Source of the DNA: Clostridium omnivorum | GTDB lineage: Bacteria > Bacillota > Clostridia > Clostridiales > Clostridiaceae | Direction of reading: 5' to 3' | NCBI RefSeq assembly: GCF_026012015.1 | Contig: NZ_BRXR01000001.1 | Location: 3,632,728 to 3,696,727, forward strand | DNA: 64,000 nt | Shown: positions 37,653 through 45,922 of the stretch, one piece after another | How positions within the stretch are numbered: position 1 is the first letter of the stretch | Layout: every line of letters begins with the position of its first letter | Notes under the pieces: model-generated | What the model saw: only the letters and a program-made list of their open reading frames with translations | What the model was told of the DNA's origin: nothing | The model's database searches: none | Translations under genes and position numbers: made by a program

Positions 37653-38459
37653 ATGAAAGTAAAACAAATTATAGATGAAATTATTAATAAATTTGGTGGA
37701 GTGAAATTTGAGCACACTTGTGATCAGCTTATGAGCGGAAGCTTTGATACAGAAGTAACTGGTGTTGTGACTACATTTATGGCTACTGTAGATGTTATAA
37801 AACAAACCATAAATTGTGGAGCAAACTTTATTATTACTCATGAGCCAACATATTATACAGGACTTGATAAAACAGAATGGATTGAAAATGATCCTGTATA
37901 TATAGAAAAGAAAAAGCTGCTTGATGATAATGGTATTGCAATTTGGCGCTTTCATGACCATATGCATGCAGCACCAACAGACTTGATCTATGACGGGTTA
38001 TTAAAAGAAATAGGCTTTGAAGACTATTTGATTAAAGGGTTACAATTTCCTCATTGTTATGAAATACCTGAAACGTCCTTAAAAGAATTAAGCGACTTTT
38101 TTAAAGAAAAGTTAGAGATGGATGTAATTCAAATTGTTGGATCACCTAATACAAAATGCAGGCGAGTTGGAATTTTAGTTGGAGGTGGAAGCCTTGGATT
38201 AGGTGTTGAGGAAATGCCTATGAAACTTATGAAGGAACAAAATTTAGATGTTATGGTGTGCGGTGATATTACAGAATGGACTTTGTGCCCGTACATACGT
38301 GATGCATCAGCACTTGGTATGAACAAAGCAATGCTTGTTTTAGGCCATGAACGCAGCGAAGAAGCGGGGATGAAATACATGGCTGAATGGCTGACCCCTA
38401 TGGTGGATGGCACTCCTGTACATTTTATAGATGCGAAAGAACCTTTTATTTACTTGTAA
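37653..38459 (+). CDS. Nif3-like dinuclear metal-centre protein
   Basis: A 268-residue DUF34/Nif3 protein. Metal-binding segments include FIITHEPTYYT near residue 68, FHDHMHAAPTDLIYDGL near 100, and the C-terminal VCGDITEWTLCPYIRDA and LVLGHERSEEAGM. Family members bind two metals; biochemical roles are uncertain. It usually lies outside sugar operons next to a methyltransferase gene (TrmK). Here it is translationally embedded in an importer operon, which suggests a hydrolase-like step on the imported compound, but this is inference. Confidence 0.85.
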   Translation: MKVKQIIDEIINKFGGVKFEHTCDQLMSGSFDTEVTGVVTTFMATVDVIKQTINCGANFIITHEPTYYTGLDKTEWIENDPVYIEKKKLLDDNGIAIWRFHDHMHAAPTDLIYDGLLKEIGFEDYLIKGLQFPHCYEIPETSLKELSDFFKEKLEMDVIQIVGSPNTKCRRVGILVGGGSLGLGVEEMPMKLMKEQNLDVMVCGDITEWTLCPYIRDASALGMNKAMLVLGHERSEEAGMKYMAEWLTPMVDGTPVHFIDAKEPFIYL

Positions 38460-38536
38460 TCTTAAAAGGATAATAGAGGTTTATAAGAAAAGTTTTTATA
38501 CTGCGTGATAATTATTTTATAAGAGGAGTTTTGTTT

Positions 38537-39475
38537 ATGTCATATGAAGATAAAGTTTTGCCTGAATTATTGCCAATGCTGTATAGTAACGTAAGATTTG
38601 ATTTAAATAAAGATTTAGATATGATGAGAAATCTGAAGCTGCCTGCTTTAAATAAGTCCCCTCATGTTTTGACAACTACTCGTATTATTAAAGGTCCAGA
38701 ATCAGAGTTACTGGTTAAAATTTATGAGCCAAAGCACAGAAAGAATGGAAAACTTCCTGCACTATTTTGGATTCATGGTGGTGGATATGTACTTGGGCAT
38801 CCAGATGGTGATGATGGATTGTGTGAGTGTTTTGTAAATGAAATCAATTGTGTTGTAGTTTCAATTGATTATCGGCTAGCACCTGAGCATAAATATCCAG
38901 CAGCAATTGAAGATTGTTATGCAGGATTAAAATGGACAACTGATAATTCCGAAGAACTAGGAATAGATGTATCAAGAATAGCTATTGCAGGGGCTAGTGC
39001 TGGAGGTGGTTTAACAGCGGCTCTTGCTCTATTGGCTCGTGATAAGGGAGGACCCCAAATAGCGTTTCAAATGCCGTTGTATCCTATGTTGGATGACCGA
39101 AATGCAACACCATCAAGCTATGAGATAAATGAAGAGAATTTACCCACAGCATGGAATAGGGAAGCTAATATTGCAGCATGGAATATGTATTTAGGCCGAA
39201 GTGCTTCGGATGAAGTTTCACCTTATGCTGCTCCAGCTAGAGCTAAATATTTGACGGGACTTCCACCAGTATATACTTTCATAGGACAGCTAGACCCTTT
39301 TAGAGATGAAACAATAGAGTATGTTGCGCGATTGGCTCAGGCTGGCGTGCCAGTTGAATTTCATTTGTATCCTGGATGCTTTCATGGTTTCGATTCAATT
39401 TTTAATAATGCAGAGATTAGTAGACAAGCAAGAAATCAATGTATAGAGGCATTGAATAAAGCTTTAAATAAGTAA
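38537..39475 (+). CDS. Alpha/beta-hydrolase, hormone-sensitive-lipase type esterase
   Basis: A 312-residue esterase. Oxyanion motif HGGGYVLGHPDGDD near residue 81, nucleophile serine in IAGASAGGGLTAALAL near 155, acid in GQLDPFRDE near 254 and histidine in YPGCFHGFDS near 284. It hydrolyses short-chain acyl esters. Cytosolic and in the middle of the importer operon, it likely removes acetyl or other acyl groups from the imported glycoside. ATG at 38537 has GAGGAG upstream. Confidence 0.9.
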   Translation: MSYEDKVLPELLPMLYSNVRFDLNKDLDMMRNLKLPALNKSPHVLTTTRIIKGPESELLVKIYEPKHRKNGKLPALFWIHGGGYVLGHPDGDDGLCECFVNEINCVVVSIDYRLAPEHKYPAAIEDCYAGLKWTTDNSEELGIDVSRIAIAGASAGGGLTAALALLARDKGGPQIAFQMPLYPMLDDRNATPSSYEINEENLPTAWNREANIAAWNMYLGRSASDEVSPYAAPARAKYLTGLPPVYTFIGQLDPFRDETIEYVARLAQAGVPVEFHLYPGCFHGFDSIFNNAEISRQARNQCIEALNKALNK

Positions 39476-39496
39476 ATATGATAAGGAGATATAAAA

Positions 39497-40288
39497 ATGG
39501 CTTTTTTACAAGTGAATTTCTTTTCAAAAGCATTAAAAAGACTTGTTACTTTTAATGCTCTTGTACCAATAGATACTTTTGAGATACCAGGTCAGGAGAA
39601 GATTGATAGAGGACCTATGAAGTCCATTTACCTTTTGCATGGCTACTCAGGAAATCATATGGACTGGGTTTGTGGCTCTAAAATTCAAGAATTATCACTA
39701 ATTCATAATATAGCAGTATTTATGCCTTCAGGGGAAAACAACTTTTATATAGATGATGTTGATAAGGGAGCATTATATGCTGAATATGTTGGAAATGAGT
39801 TAGTTAAGTTTACACGAGAGATGTTCCCAATTTCAGATAAGAGAGAAGATACAATTATAGGTGGATTGTCTATGGGAGGATATGGCGCAATAAGAAATGG
39901 ATTAAAGTACTCTCATAACTTTAGCCGTATTATAGCGTTATCTTCTGCTCTCATAACTCACAATATTGCTGGAATTCCTGTTGATTTTAAGGATCCAATT
40001 GCTGACTATAAATATTATAGAAGTGTTTTTGGAGATTTGAACGAGCTTTTTGGAAGTGACAAAGACCCTGAGGCACTAATTACTAACTTAAAGAAAGAAA
40101 ATGCAGCTATACCTCAAATATATATGGCTTGTGGAACAGAAGACTTTTTATTGAAAGAAAATCGAAGCTATCATGATTTCCTTACTTCAGAAGATGTAAA
40201 ACATACTTATGTAGAAGGACCCGGGGTTCATGATTGGAACTTCTGGAATGAGTATATAGAAAAAGCAGTTCTTTGGGCACTAAAATAA
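39497..40288 (+). CDS. Esterase of the FrmB / acetyl-xylan esterase-like family
   Basis: A 263-residue alpha/beta-hydrolase with LLHGYSGNHMDWV near residue 51, nucleophile in GGLSMGGYGAIRNGL near 123, acid in CGTEDFLL near 215 and histidine in GVHDWNFWNEY near 244. This is the pattern of tributyrin/acetyl esterases and S-formylglutathione hydrolases; in sugar operons these are usually carbohydrate de-acylases. It is the second of two esterases of different subfamilies in the same operon. Confidence 0.88.
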   Translation: MAFLQVNFFSKALKRLVTFNALVPIDTFEIPGQEKIDRGPMKSIYLLHGYSGNHMDWVCGSKIQELSLIHNIAVFMPSGENNFYIDDVDKGALYAEYVGNELVKFTREMFPISDKREDTIIGGLSMGGYGAIRNGLKYSHNFSRIIALSSALITHNIAGIPVDFKDPIADYKYYRSVFGDLNELFGSDKDPEALITNLKKENAAIPQIYMACGTEDFLLKENRSYHDFLTSEDVKHTYVEGPGVHDWNFWNEYIEKAVLWALK

Positions 40289-40305
40289 AGCGTGGTGATT
40301 TATGA

Positions 40306-41133
40306 ATGGTTAAAATAATTAAGCTTTTTCATGGTGGAAATAAAAAGGCTTTTACATTAAGCTATGATGATGGAATTACTCAAGATAAGAAACTTGTTGA
40401 TATATTTAATAAATATAAACTAAAAGCTACCTTTAACTTAAATTCGGGACTCCAAGGAGAGGAAGGTTCTTTTGTTATAAATGATTTACTAATAAAAAGG
40501 ATGAATAGAGAAGAGATAACTCATTTATATGATGGACATGAAATTGCAATTCATGGTTTAAACCATCTTTCATTAATTGATATACCTAAGGAACTTATGG
40601 TTAAAGAAGTTCTAGAGGATAAGATAAATCATGAAAGTATGTATGGATATCCTATTAGAGGAATGGCTTATCCTTATGGTACTTATAATGAAACTGTTTT
40701 TCAGGTGTTAGAAGCTCTTGGAGTAGAATATTCAAGAACAGTAAATAACCATAGGGAATTTAGGTTACCTTCAAATTTTCTAGAATGGAATCCTACAGCT
40801 CATCATAATGATCCTGATTTAATGGAGTTAGCTAAGAGATTTGTTCAAGGTGAATCCTTAGGGATGGAGCTTTTCTATTTATGGGGCCACAGCTATGAAT
40901 TTGACTTGGACAATAATTGGAACGTGATAGAAGAGCTATGTGAGCATATAAGTAATAAAGATAATATTTGGTATGCAACAAATATACAGATAGTAGATTA
41001 TCTAAATGCTGTACACAGCTTGAAATTTTCTGCGGATTTTACTTCTGTATTTAATCCAACAGCAATCTCAACATGGATAGAGCTTAGCGGAACGAAAATA
41101 GAGATAAAACCAGGGGAAACTAAAAAATTATAA
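40306..41133 (+). CDS. Polysaccharide deacetylase (CE4-like)
   Basis: A 275-residue NodB-like protein. It shows LSYDDGITQDKK near residue 17 (catalytic base and metal aspartates), HEIAIHGLNH near 81 (metal histidines) and MAYPYGTYNE near 121. It lacks a signal peptide, so it deacetylates a soluble sugar in the cytosol rather than cell-wall polymer. It forms, with the two esterases, a set of three deacylating enzymes. The ATG at 40306 follows GGTGAT; an overlapping ATG four bases earlier meets a stop at once. Confidence 0.88.
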   Translation: MVKIIKLFHGGNKKAFTLSYDDGITQDKKLVDIFNKYKLKATFNLNSGLQGEEGSFVINDLLIKRMNREEITHLYDGHEIAIHGLNHLSLIDIPKELMVKEVLEDKINHESMYGYPIRGMAYPYGTYNETVFQVLEALGVEYSRTVNNHREFRLPSNFLEWNPTAHHNDPDLMELAKRFVQGESLGMELFYLWGHSYEFDLDNNWNVIEELCEHISNKDNIWYATNIQIVDYLNAVHSLKFSADFTSVFNPTAISTWIELSGTKIEIKPGETKKL

Positions 41134-41147
41134 GGGTGTGAGAGTAA

Positions 41148-41570
41148 ATGCAATTAGAAGCGGATTTAGTTCTAGAATTAGATGTAGAGGTTGGAGAAGT
41201 TCAGGAAGTTGGTAAAACTCCAGAGGGTTTTTTGAGACTTATTCCAATTACAGGGGGAACCTTTAAAGGAATAAATATAAAAGGAAAAGTAATATCCGGA
41301 GGTTATGATTGGAATATAGCCTTAAACGATAACGAGGCACATGTATTTGCAAAATATGCTCTACAGACAGATGATGGTGTTTATATTTCTGTTGAAAATG
41401 AAGGATACTTAGATTCTAGAACACAAGATAGCGTTATAAAGACAAATCCTCGCTTTCAGGTAGCTGATGGTAAATATGACTGGCTAAGAAGCGGAGTTTT
41501 TGTTGGAAGCTTGGAGGCTGCAAAAAATGAGAAACCTGGTATATGTATAAAGATTTATATGATGAAATAG
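41148..41570 (+). CDS. DUF3237 family protein
   Basis: A 140-residue beta-barrel-type protein with the DUF3237 landmarks ITGGTFKGINIKGKVISGGY, DWNIALNDNEA, TDDGVYISVENEGY and YDWLRSGVFVGSLE. No biochemical role is established for the family to my knowledge. Here it lies 14 bases after the deacetylase gene and before the kinase, so a part in handling the same substrate is likely. Confidence 0.85.
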   Translation: MQLEADLVLELDVEVGEVQEVGKTPEGFLRLIPITGGTFKGINIKGKVISGGYDWNIALNDNEAHVFAKYALQTDDGVYISVENEGYLDSRTQDSVIKTNPRFQVADGKYDWLRSGVFVGSLEAAKNEKPGICIKIYMMK

Positions 41571-41604
41571 GTTATCCAATGATTATGACAAAGGAGAAAT
41601 TAAT

Positions 41605-42549
41605 ATGACTTTTGAAAAAAATAATCTTGATATACAATGGACTGCACCTATGATTACTGACTTTAGCGCTATAAAAAAAGGAGACATGCCTGGGGATAAA
41701 ATTAGTATAAATGATGACCACGTAAATAAGGCAAATGTCATTTTTCCAGAATTGCTAAAGCTTTTGAATCCAATATTGAAGGCACAGCCAAGTAAGAAGG
41801 CTGTTATTGCTGTACATGGTGGGTCAGGTGTAGGAAAATCAGAAATAGGTTCACTAATCGGATACTATTTAAATGATTTAGGAATAGGAAGCTATATTTT
41901 GTCCGGAGATAATTACCCACATCGTATACCTAAAGTAAATGATGCGGAAAGAATGCGTGTTTTTAGGGAAAATGGCATAAAAGGCCTTGTTATAAAAGAT
42001 GAATTTACAAAGGAAAGAAATGCTAAGCTGCAGGAATTGCAAGACCAAGGCAGTGATTCCAATCCTGAATTATGCAAAGAACTTCCATGGTTATCTGTTT
42101 ATCAGGAAGCAGGAAAGAAGGGGCTTAGTAATTATTTAGGTACAAGCAATGAAACAGATTTTAATGAAGTAAATCATATTATTGCTGAATTTAAAAATGG
42201 TGCTGAGAGCATAATGCTTAAACGTATGGGAAGAGAAGAAAAAGAACTTTGGTATGATGCTGTTGATTTTAGCAATGTGACGGTTTTGATCATCGAATGG
42301 ACTCACGGAAATAATGATAATTTAGTGGGTGTAGATGTACCTGTATTACTTAATAGTACACCACAGGAAACACTTGAACATCGCAGGTCTCGTAATAGAG
42401 ATGGTGCTACAGATAGTCCATTTACAATGATGGTACTCAATATCGAACAAAACTTATTGTGTTCACAGGCGCATAAAGCAAAAATTATTGTAACTAAGGC
42501 TGGAAATGTAATCTCTTATGATGATTATCTTAAATTAATGAATGAATAA
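41605..42549 (+). CDS. P-loop kinase, uridine/adenylylsulfate kinase-like
   Basis: A 314-residue protein with Walker A VHGGSGVGKSEIGSLIGYYL near residue 74, a substrate-region YILSGDNYPHRIP near 99 and VLIIEWTHGN near 226 as a probable Walker B/lid region, followed by the arginine-rich LEHRRSRNRDGATDSPF. It resembles P-loop sugar or nucleoside kinases, and automated labels would probably say adenylylsulfate kinase. The phosphorylase gene follows with its ribosome site directly after this stop, so phosphorylation of a sugar or acceptor released by that enzyme is more plausible than sulfur assimilation. Confidence 0.75.
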   Translation: MTFEKNNLDIQWTAPMITDFSAIKKGDMPGDKISINDDHVNKANVIFPELLKLLNPILKAQPSKKAVIAVHGGSGVGKSEIGSLIGYYLNDLGIGSYILSGDNYPHRIPKVNDAERMRVFRENGIKGLVIKDEFTKERNAKLQELQDQGSDSNPELCKELPWLSVYQEAGKKGLSNYLGTSNETDFNEVNHIIAEFKNGAESIMLKRMGREEKELWYDAVDFSNVTVLIIEWTHGNNDNLVGVDVPVLLNSTPQETLEHRRSRNRDGATDSPFTMMVLNIEQNLLCSQAHKAKIIVTKAGNVISYDDYLKLMNE

Positions 42550-42567
42550 TTGAAGGAGGCAAGGACT

Positions 42568-44265
42568 ATGTCCACAAGTACTTTAAATACATCAGAAAAT
42601 AAGACTGTTAAGGCAGGCCCTATGCTTAATGCATATCCTGATAGTATTGGAGGAACTTTAAAAGATATTGCTCAATTTATAAAAAGTCCAAAGCTTAAAG
42701 ATGTCTTTCAGTCCTTTTATATTCTACCTAGTCTTTTTAATACTGATTTAGATAGAGGGTTTTCCGTTATTAACTATGAACTAAATGAAATGCTTGCTTC
42801 TTCAAAGGATTTAGAGGATTTAAAAGAATGTGGTATTGCATTTAAATTTGATTTTATATTAAACCATGCGTCTGTGCTTTCAAAGCAATTTCAGGATATT
42901 ATAAAAAACGGTGAGGCTTCTAAATATAAAGACTTTTTTATTAACTGGAACAAGTTTTGGAAAGGTCATGGAGAGATGACAGCTGATGGATATATACAGC
43001 CTGACGCAGAACTAATAAAAGATATGTTTTTTAGAAAACCGGGACTTCCTATTCTTATGGTGCGTATGCCTGATGGAAAGGAAGTTCCTTACTGGAATAC
43101 ATTTTACCAAGAAGTTAAATATGAAAAAATTGATGCACAAGCTATTATGGAAGCTATAAATATCCAGTATGGAGCTGCAGATGCTATAGCAAGGCTAGTA
43201 AATGACTCTCTTGATGCTAAAAAAAGGCCTAAGGAAATAGACTTTAGCGGATTTGAAAGATACAAAGATAGTGTTGTAGAATTACTTGAATCTAGACGAA
43301 AATATTTAGGACAGATGGACTTAAATATCAAGTCACCACTAGTATGGGAGTTCTATGAGGATACCTTGAAAAAACTTGCAGAGTATGGCGCAGAAATAGT
43401 GAGATTGGATGCATTTGCATATGCACCTAAGGAGCCAGGAGAGAAGAATTTTTTAAATGAGCCAGGAACATGGAATTTGCTCGAAGGTGTTAGGGCACTG
43501 GCAGATAAATATGGTCTAGTGCTTCTTCCTGAGATTCATTCAAAATACGAAGAGAAAATTCATGAAAAAATAGCTGAAAAGGGATATATGACTTATGACT
43601 TTTTTTTGCCTGGACTAATTATTGATGCATTTGAGAGAAATACAAACGAGACTTTACTAGCATGGATAGACGACATTCAGAAAAAAGGAATTAAAACAGT
43701 AAATATGTTAGGATGCCACGATGGTATACCATTACTTGATTTGAAGGGATTATTGCCTGATGAGCAAATAGAGACTCTTATAAAAACTGTGGTTGAAAGA
43801 GGCGGCTATGTGAAGGATCTTCATGGTCAGAAAAACATGTATTATCAGGTTAATGCCACTTATTTCAGTGCATTAGGTGAAGATGAACAAAAACTACTTC
43901 TAGCTCGTGCTATTCAGATGTTTATGCCTGGAAAGCCACAGATATGGTATCTTGATCTTTTTGCTGGCAAAAATAATCATGAGGCAGTTGAAAGAGCTGG
44001 TTCTGGCGGACACAAAGAGATTAACCGTACGAACCTTACACTAGAGCAAATTGAAGAAGGCTTAGGGAAAATGGTTGTTCAGGAACAGCTTGAACTTCTT
44101 AGATTCAGAAATACTTGTCCTGCATTCGGATTTGATGCAAAGTTAACAATATTGCCATCTGAAACCCATATTTTAAAATTACAATGGGAAAATAATGGCT
44201 GCAGAGCAACATTGGAAGCTAATTTAAAGGAGTACAAATATAAGATTAATTCCTATAATTGCTAA
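42568..44265 (+). CDS. GH13_18 phosphorylase (sucrose / glucosylglycerate phosphorylase type)
   Basis: A 565-residue alpha-retaining phosphorylase of the sucrose phosphorylase subfamily. Nucleophile D281 in VRLDAFAYAPK, acid/base E322 in LLPEIHSKYEE and stabiliser D385 in LGCHDGIPLLD. The N-terminal FQSFYILPSLFNTDLDRGFS and KFDFILNHASV match the subfamily. Compared with ~500-residue sucrose phosphorylases, an extra region of some 60 residues (about 195-255) lies just before the nucleophile strand, so the acceptor may not be fructose. It releases glucose 1-phosphate. ATG at 42568 is eight bases after GAAGGAGG. Confidence 0.88.
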   Translation: MSTSTLNTSENKTVKAGPMLNAYPDSIGGTLKDIAQFIKSPKLKDVFQSFYILPSLFNTDLDRGFSVINYELNEMLASSKDLEDLKECGIAFKFDFILNHASVLSKQFQDIIKNGEASKYKDFFINWNKFWKGHGEMTADGYIQPDAELIKDMFFRKPGLPILMVRMPDGKEVPYWNTFYQEVKYEKIDAQAIMEAINIQYGAADAIARLVNDSLDAKKRPKEIDFSGFERYKDSVVELLESRRKYLGQMDLNIKSPLVWEFYEDTLKKLAEYGAEIVRLDAFAYAPKEPGEKNFLNEPGTWNLLEGVRALADKYGLVLLPEIHSKYEEKIHEKIAEKGYMTYDFFLPGLIIDAFERNTNETLLAWIDDIQKKGIKTVNMLGCHDGIPLLDLKGLLPDEQIETLIKTVVERGGYVKDLHGQKNMYYQVNATYFSALGEDEQKLLLARAIQMFMPGKPQIWYLDLFAGKNNHEAVERAGSGGHKEINRTNLTLEQIEEGLGKMVVQEQLELLRFRNTCPAFGFDAKLTILPSETHILKLQWENNGCRATLEANLKEYKYKINSYNC

Positions 44266-44388
44266 GAATCCAATTCGATTCATCAAAAAAAGAAAAGGTT
44301 GTTGGAGTATATCCAACTATGGTCCAGAAAAGGGATTATATACAATTTAAGAAGTTCTAGGAATAGTTTTTAGAAAAATATTAAAGTT

Positions 44389-44436
44389 AAAAGGCTGATT
44401 TTAGATTAATTGAAATCTAGAATCAGCCTTTTATTT
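44389..44436 (+). terminator. Terminator of the second carbohydrate operon
   Basis: AAAAGGCTGATT-t-TAGATT and AATCTA-g-AATCAGCCTTTT form a long near-perfect stem followed by ATTTAT. The preceding ~120 bases after the phosphorylase hold only a weak hairpin (TTGGA/TCCAA). Confidence 0.85.
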
Positions 44437-44465
44437 ATGTGAATTATTATATTGTTTTGAAGCAT

Positions 44466-44485
44466 TATAGAAAGTGCTTTCGGTA
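44466..44485. promoter_or_regulatory. LacI-operator-like palindrome
   Basis: TATAGAAAGTGCTTTCGGTA has the same frame as the operators at 20.3/20.5 kb (TATAGAAA......TTTCGGTA), with core GAAAGTGCTTTC. It lies about 100 bases before the promoter of the metallo-beta-lactamase-fold lipoprotein gene. It may be a diverged site for the same or a paralogous LacI protein. Confidence 0.5.
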
Positions 44486-44583
44486 TGCCCTTATCATATT
44501 ATTTTTATATGATGTGGTAAAAAGTGAGAAAAGGATAATTGCATTGATGATGCAAATGTTATTATATACAGTTATGTATAAAT

Positions 44584-44612
44584 TTTACATTATGGGATAT
44601 AAGTTTTATAAT
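44584..44612 (+). promoter_or_regulatory. Promoter of the lipoprotein gene
   Basis: TTTACA at 44584-44589, 17 bases, TATAAT at 44607-44612, and AAGGAGGGCA before the ATG at 44645. A near-consensus sigma-A promoter. Confidence 0.8.
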
Positions 44613-44644
44613 TAGCCCATGATATTAAACAAGGAGGGCATTAT

Positions 44645-45580
44645 ATGAGAAGTTATGGAAAAGGGGTTTATATAACGCTGTTAATATTTATTTTATGCGT
44701 ATTTACTGCTGGCTGCAGGGAAAAACAAGATGTTAAAGATCAAGCGGCAAAGGCTTCTGTAAACGAAGAAAAAGTACAAGCTACTGCAGAAGAAGTGGTA
44801 GTACAGCCAAATGAAAAAGGAACAGCTATTATTAAGAATCTAAAAAAAGAGGATGGATTAACTAGAATTAATGACAATATAGTTGTTAATACAGATCCAA
44901 CCGTTGTAAAAGTTAATTCTACTTTAGTTTATTCAGGCAAGGAAGCAGTGCTGATTGATACTGGAGCTGATACTAATGAAGCAAAGAGAATGAAGGACTT
45001 TATACAAAAAAATTCTTTAAAGCTTACTAATATTATTTTTACACATTATCATTTCGATCACGTTAGTCTTCAGCCTGAGTTTGCTGCTAAGGATACTAAA
45101 TTAATAAGAGGAGAAAATATTACAGATGGTCAGGAAATAAAAGTAGGGGATAAAACACTAAGATTAATTAAAACACCTGGACATGATGAAGATCATGATA
45201 TTAGTGTGGAAATAGTTGATTATAATATACTTGTAGCAGGTGATATAGTTTTAAATTGTGAAATTCCTATTTTTAATTCTGCTCAGCTTATTCCTAAACT
45301 AAAGTCTTCTCTTGAGATTATAAAAAAGAAAGAATATGATGCAATCATTCCTGGTCACGGAGAATTAATAGAACCTCGTAAAGCCGTACAAAGGAATTTG
45401 GATTATATTAATAACTTGGAAAGATATATTGATAAAATTATTGATAAAGGTAAAAGTGAAGATGAGGTTTCTAAAATTTCATTGGAACAGTGCTTAAAGA
45501 ATTCTAATGAATTAGATCCTTGCTCAGTACAGAGTCATGGCGGAAATGTTTGGAAGATGTATGAATTAAAGAAAAAATAA
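44645..45580 (+). CDS. Metallo-beta-lactamase-fold lipoprotein
   Basis: A 311-residue protein. The signal peptide ends in lipobox FTAGC (cysteine near residue 24), followed by a charged linker. The hydrolase domain (~60-290) has the zinc motif THYHFDH near residue 137, TPGHDEDH near 178, LVAGDIVL near 197 and IPGHGE near 237. It is anchored outside the membrane. The family includes glyoxalases, lactonases and beta-lactamases; the substrate here is not clear. It is monocistronic with its own promoter and terminator. Confidence 0.9.
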   Translation: MRSYGKGVYITLLIFILCVFTAGCREKQDVKDQAAKASVNEEKVQATAEEVVVQPNEKGTAIIKNLKKEDGLTRINDNIVVNTDPTVVKVNSTLVYSGKEAVLIDTGADTNEAKRMKDFIQKNSLKLTNIIFTHYHFDHVSLQPEFAAKDTKLIRGENITDGQEIKVGDKTLRLIKTPGHDEDHDISVEIVDYNILVAGDIVLNCEIPIFNSAQLIPKLKSSLEIIKKKEYDAIIPGHGELIEPRKAVQRNLDYINNLERYIDKIIDKGKSEDEVSKISLEQCLKNSNELDPCSVQSHGGNVWKMYELKKK

Positions 45581-45583
45581 ATA

Positions 45584-45617
45584 AAATGGAGCATAACTGT
45601 TATGCTCCATTAATTTT
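45584..45617 (+). terminator. Terminator of the lipoprotein gene
   Basis: ATGGAGCATAA and TTATGCTCCAT form an 11-bp stem directly after the stop codon, followed by TAATTTT. Confidence 0.85.
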
Positions 45618-45922
45618 ACTCAAAAAAACAAATAAACTATAAAAACCTGAGTTTTTGAGCACAACCCAAGCACTTTATAGTTACCTTAAACTTTATATTA
45701 ATATCTTATAATAAAAACTATAGATTGTCAAGAAAAAGTGAGAAAATTTATAAAAAATGAAGTAAATATCAATTTTATATTTAAGTGGATATAGGGACAC
45801 TTTAATTTCTCTTATAGCATGTTTTGTTTTTTGTATACTTTACTATAAAATATACTAGCTGGCAAAAATAGTTAGCATATTATTGAATAGTAAATTTATA
45901 CGAAAAGAAGAGGAGGGATACA
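45618..45922. other. Intergenic region upstream of the HelD gene
   Basis: About 300 AT-rich bases with no supported gene. An inverted repeat CTCAAAAA/TTTTTGAG with a 25-base loop (45619-45659) is the only structure noticed. The promoter of the helicase gene probably lies near the TATAAA-like hexamers around 45840-45850. Confidence 0.4.

Noticed and set aside
41605-42549. Adenylylsulfate kinase of sulfur assimilation
   Set aside because: Walker A is present, but no sulfate assimilation genes are nearby, the protein is much longer than CysC, and it is coupled to a sugar phosphorylase gene.
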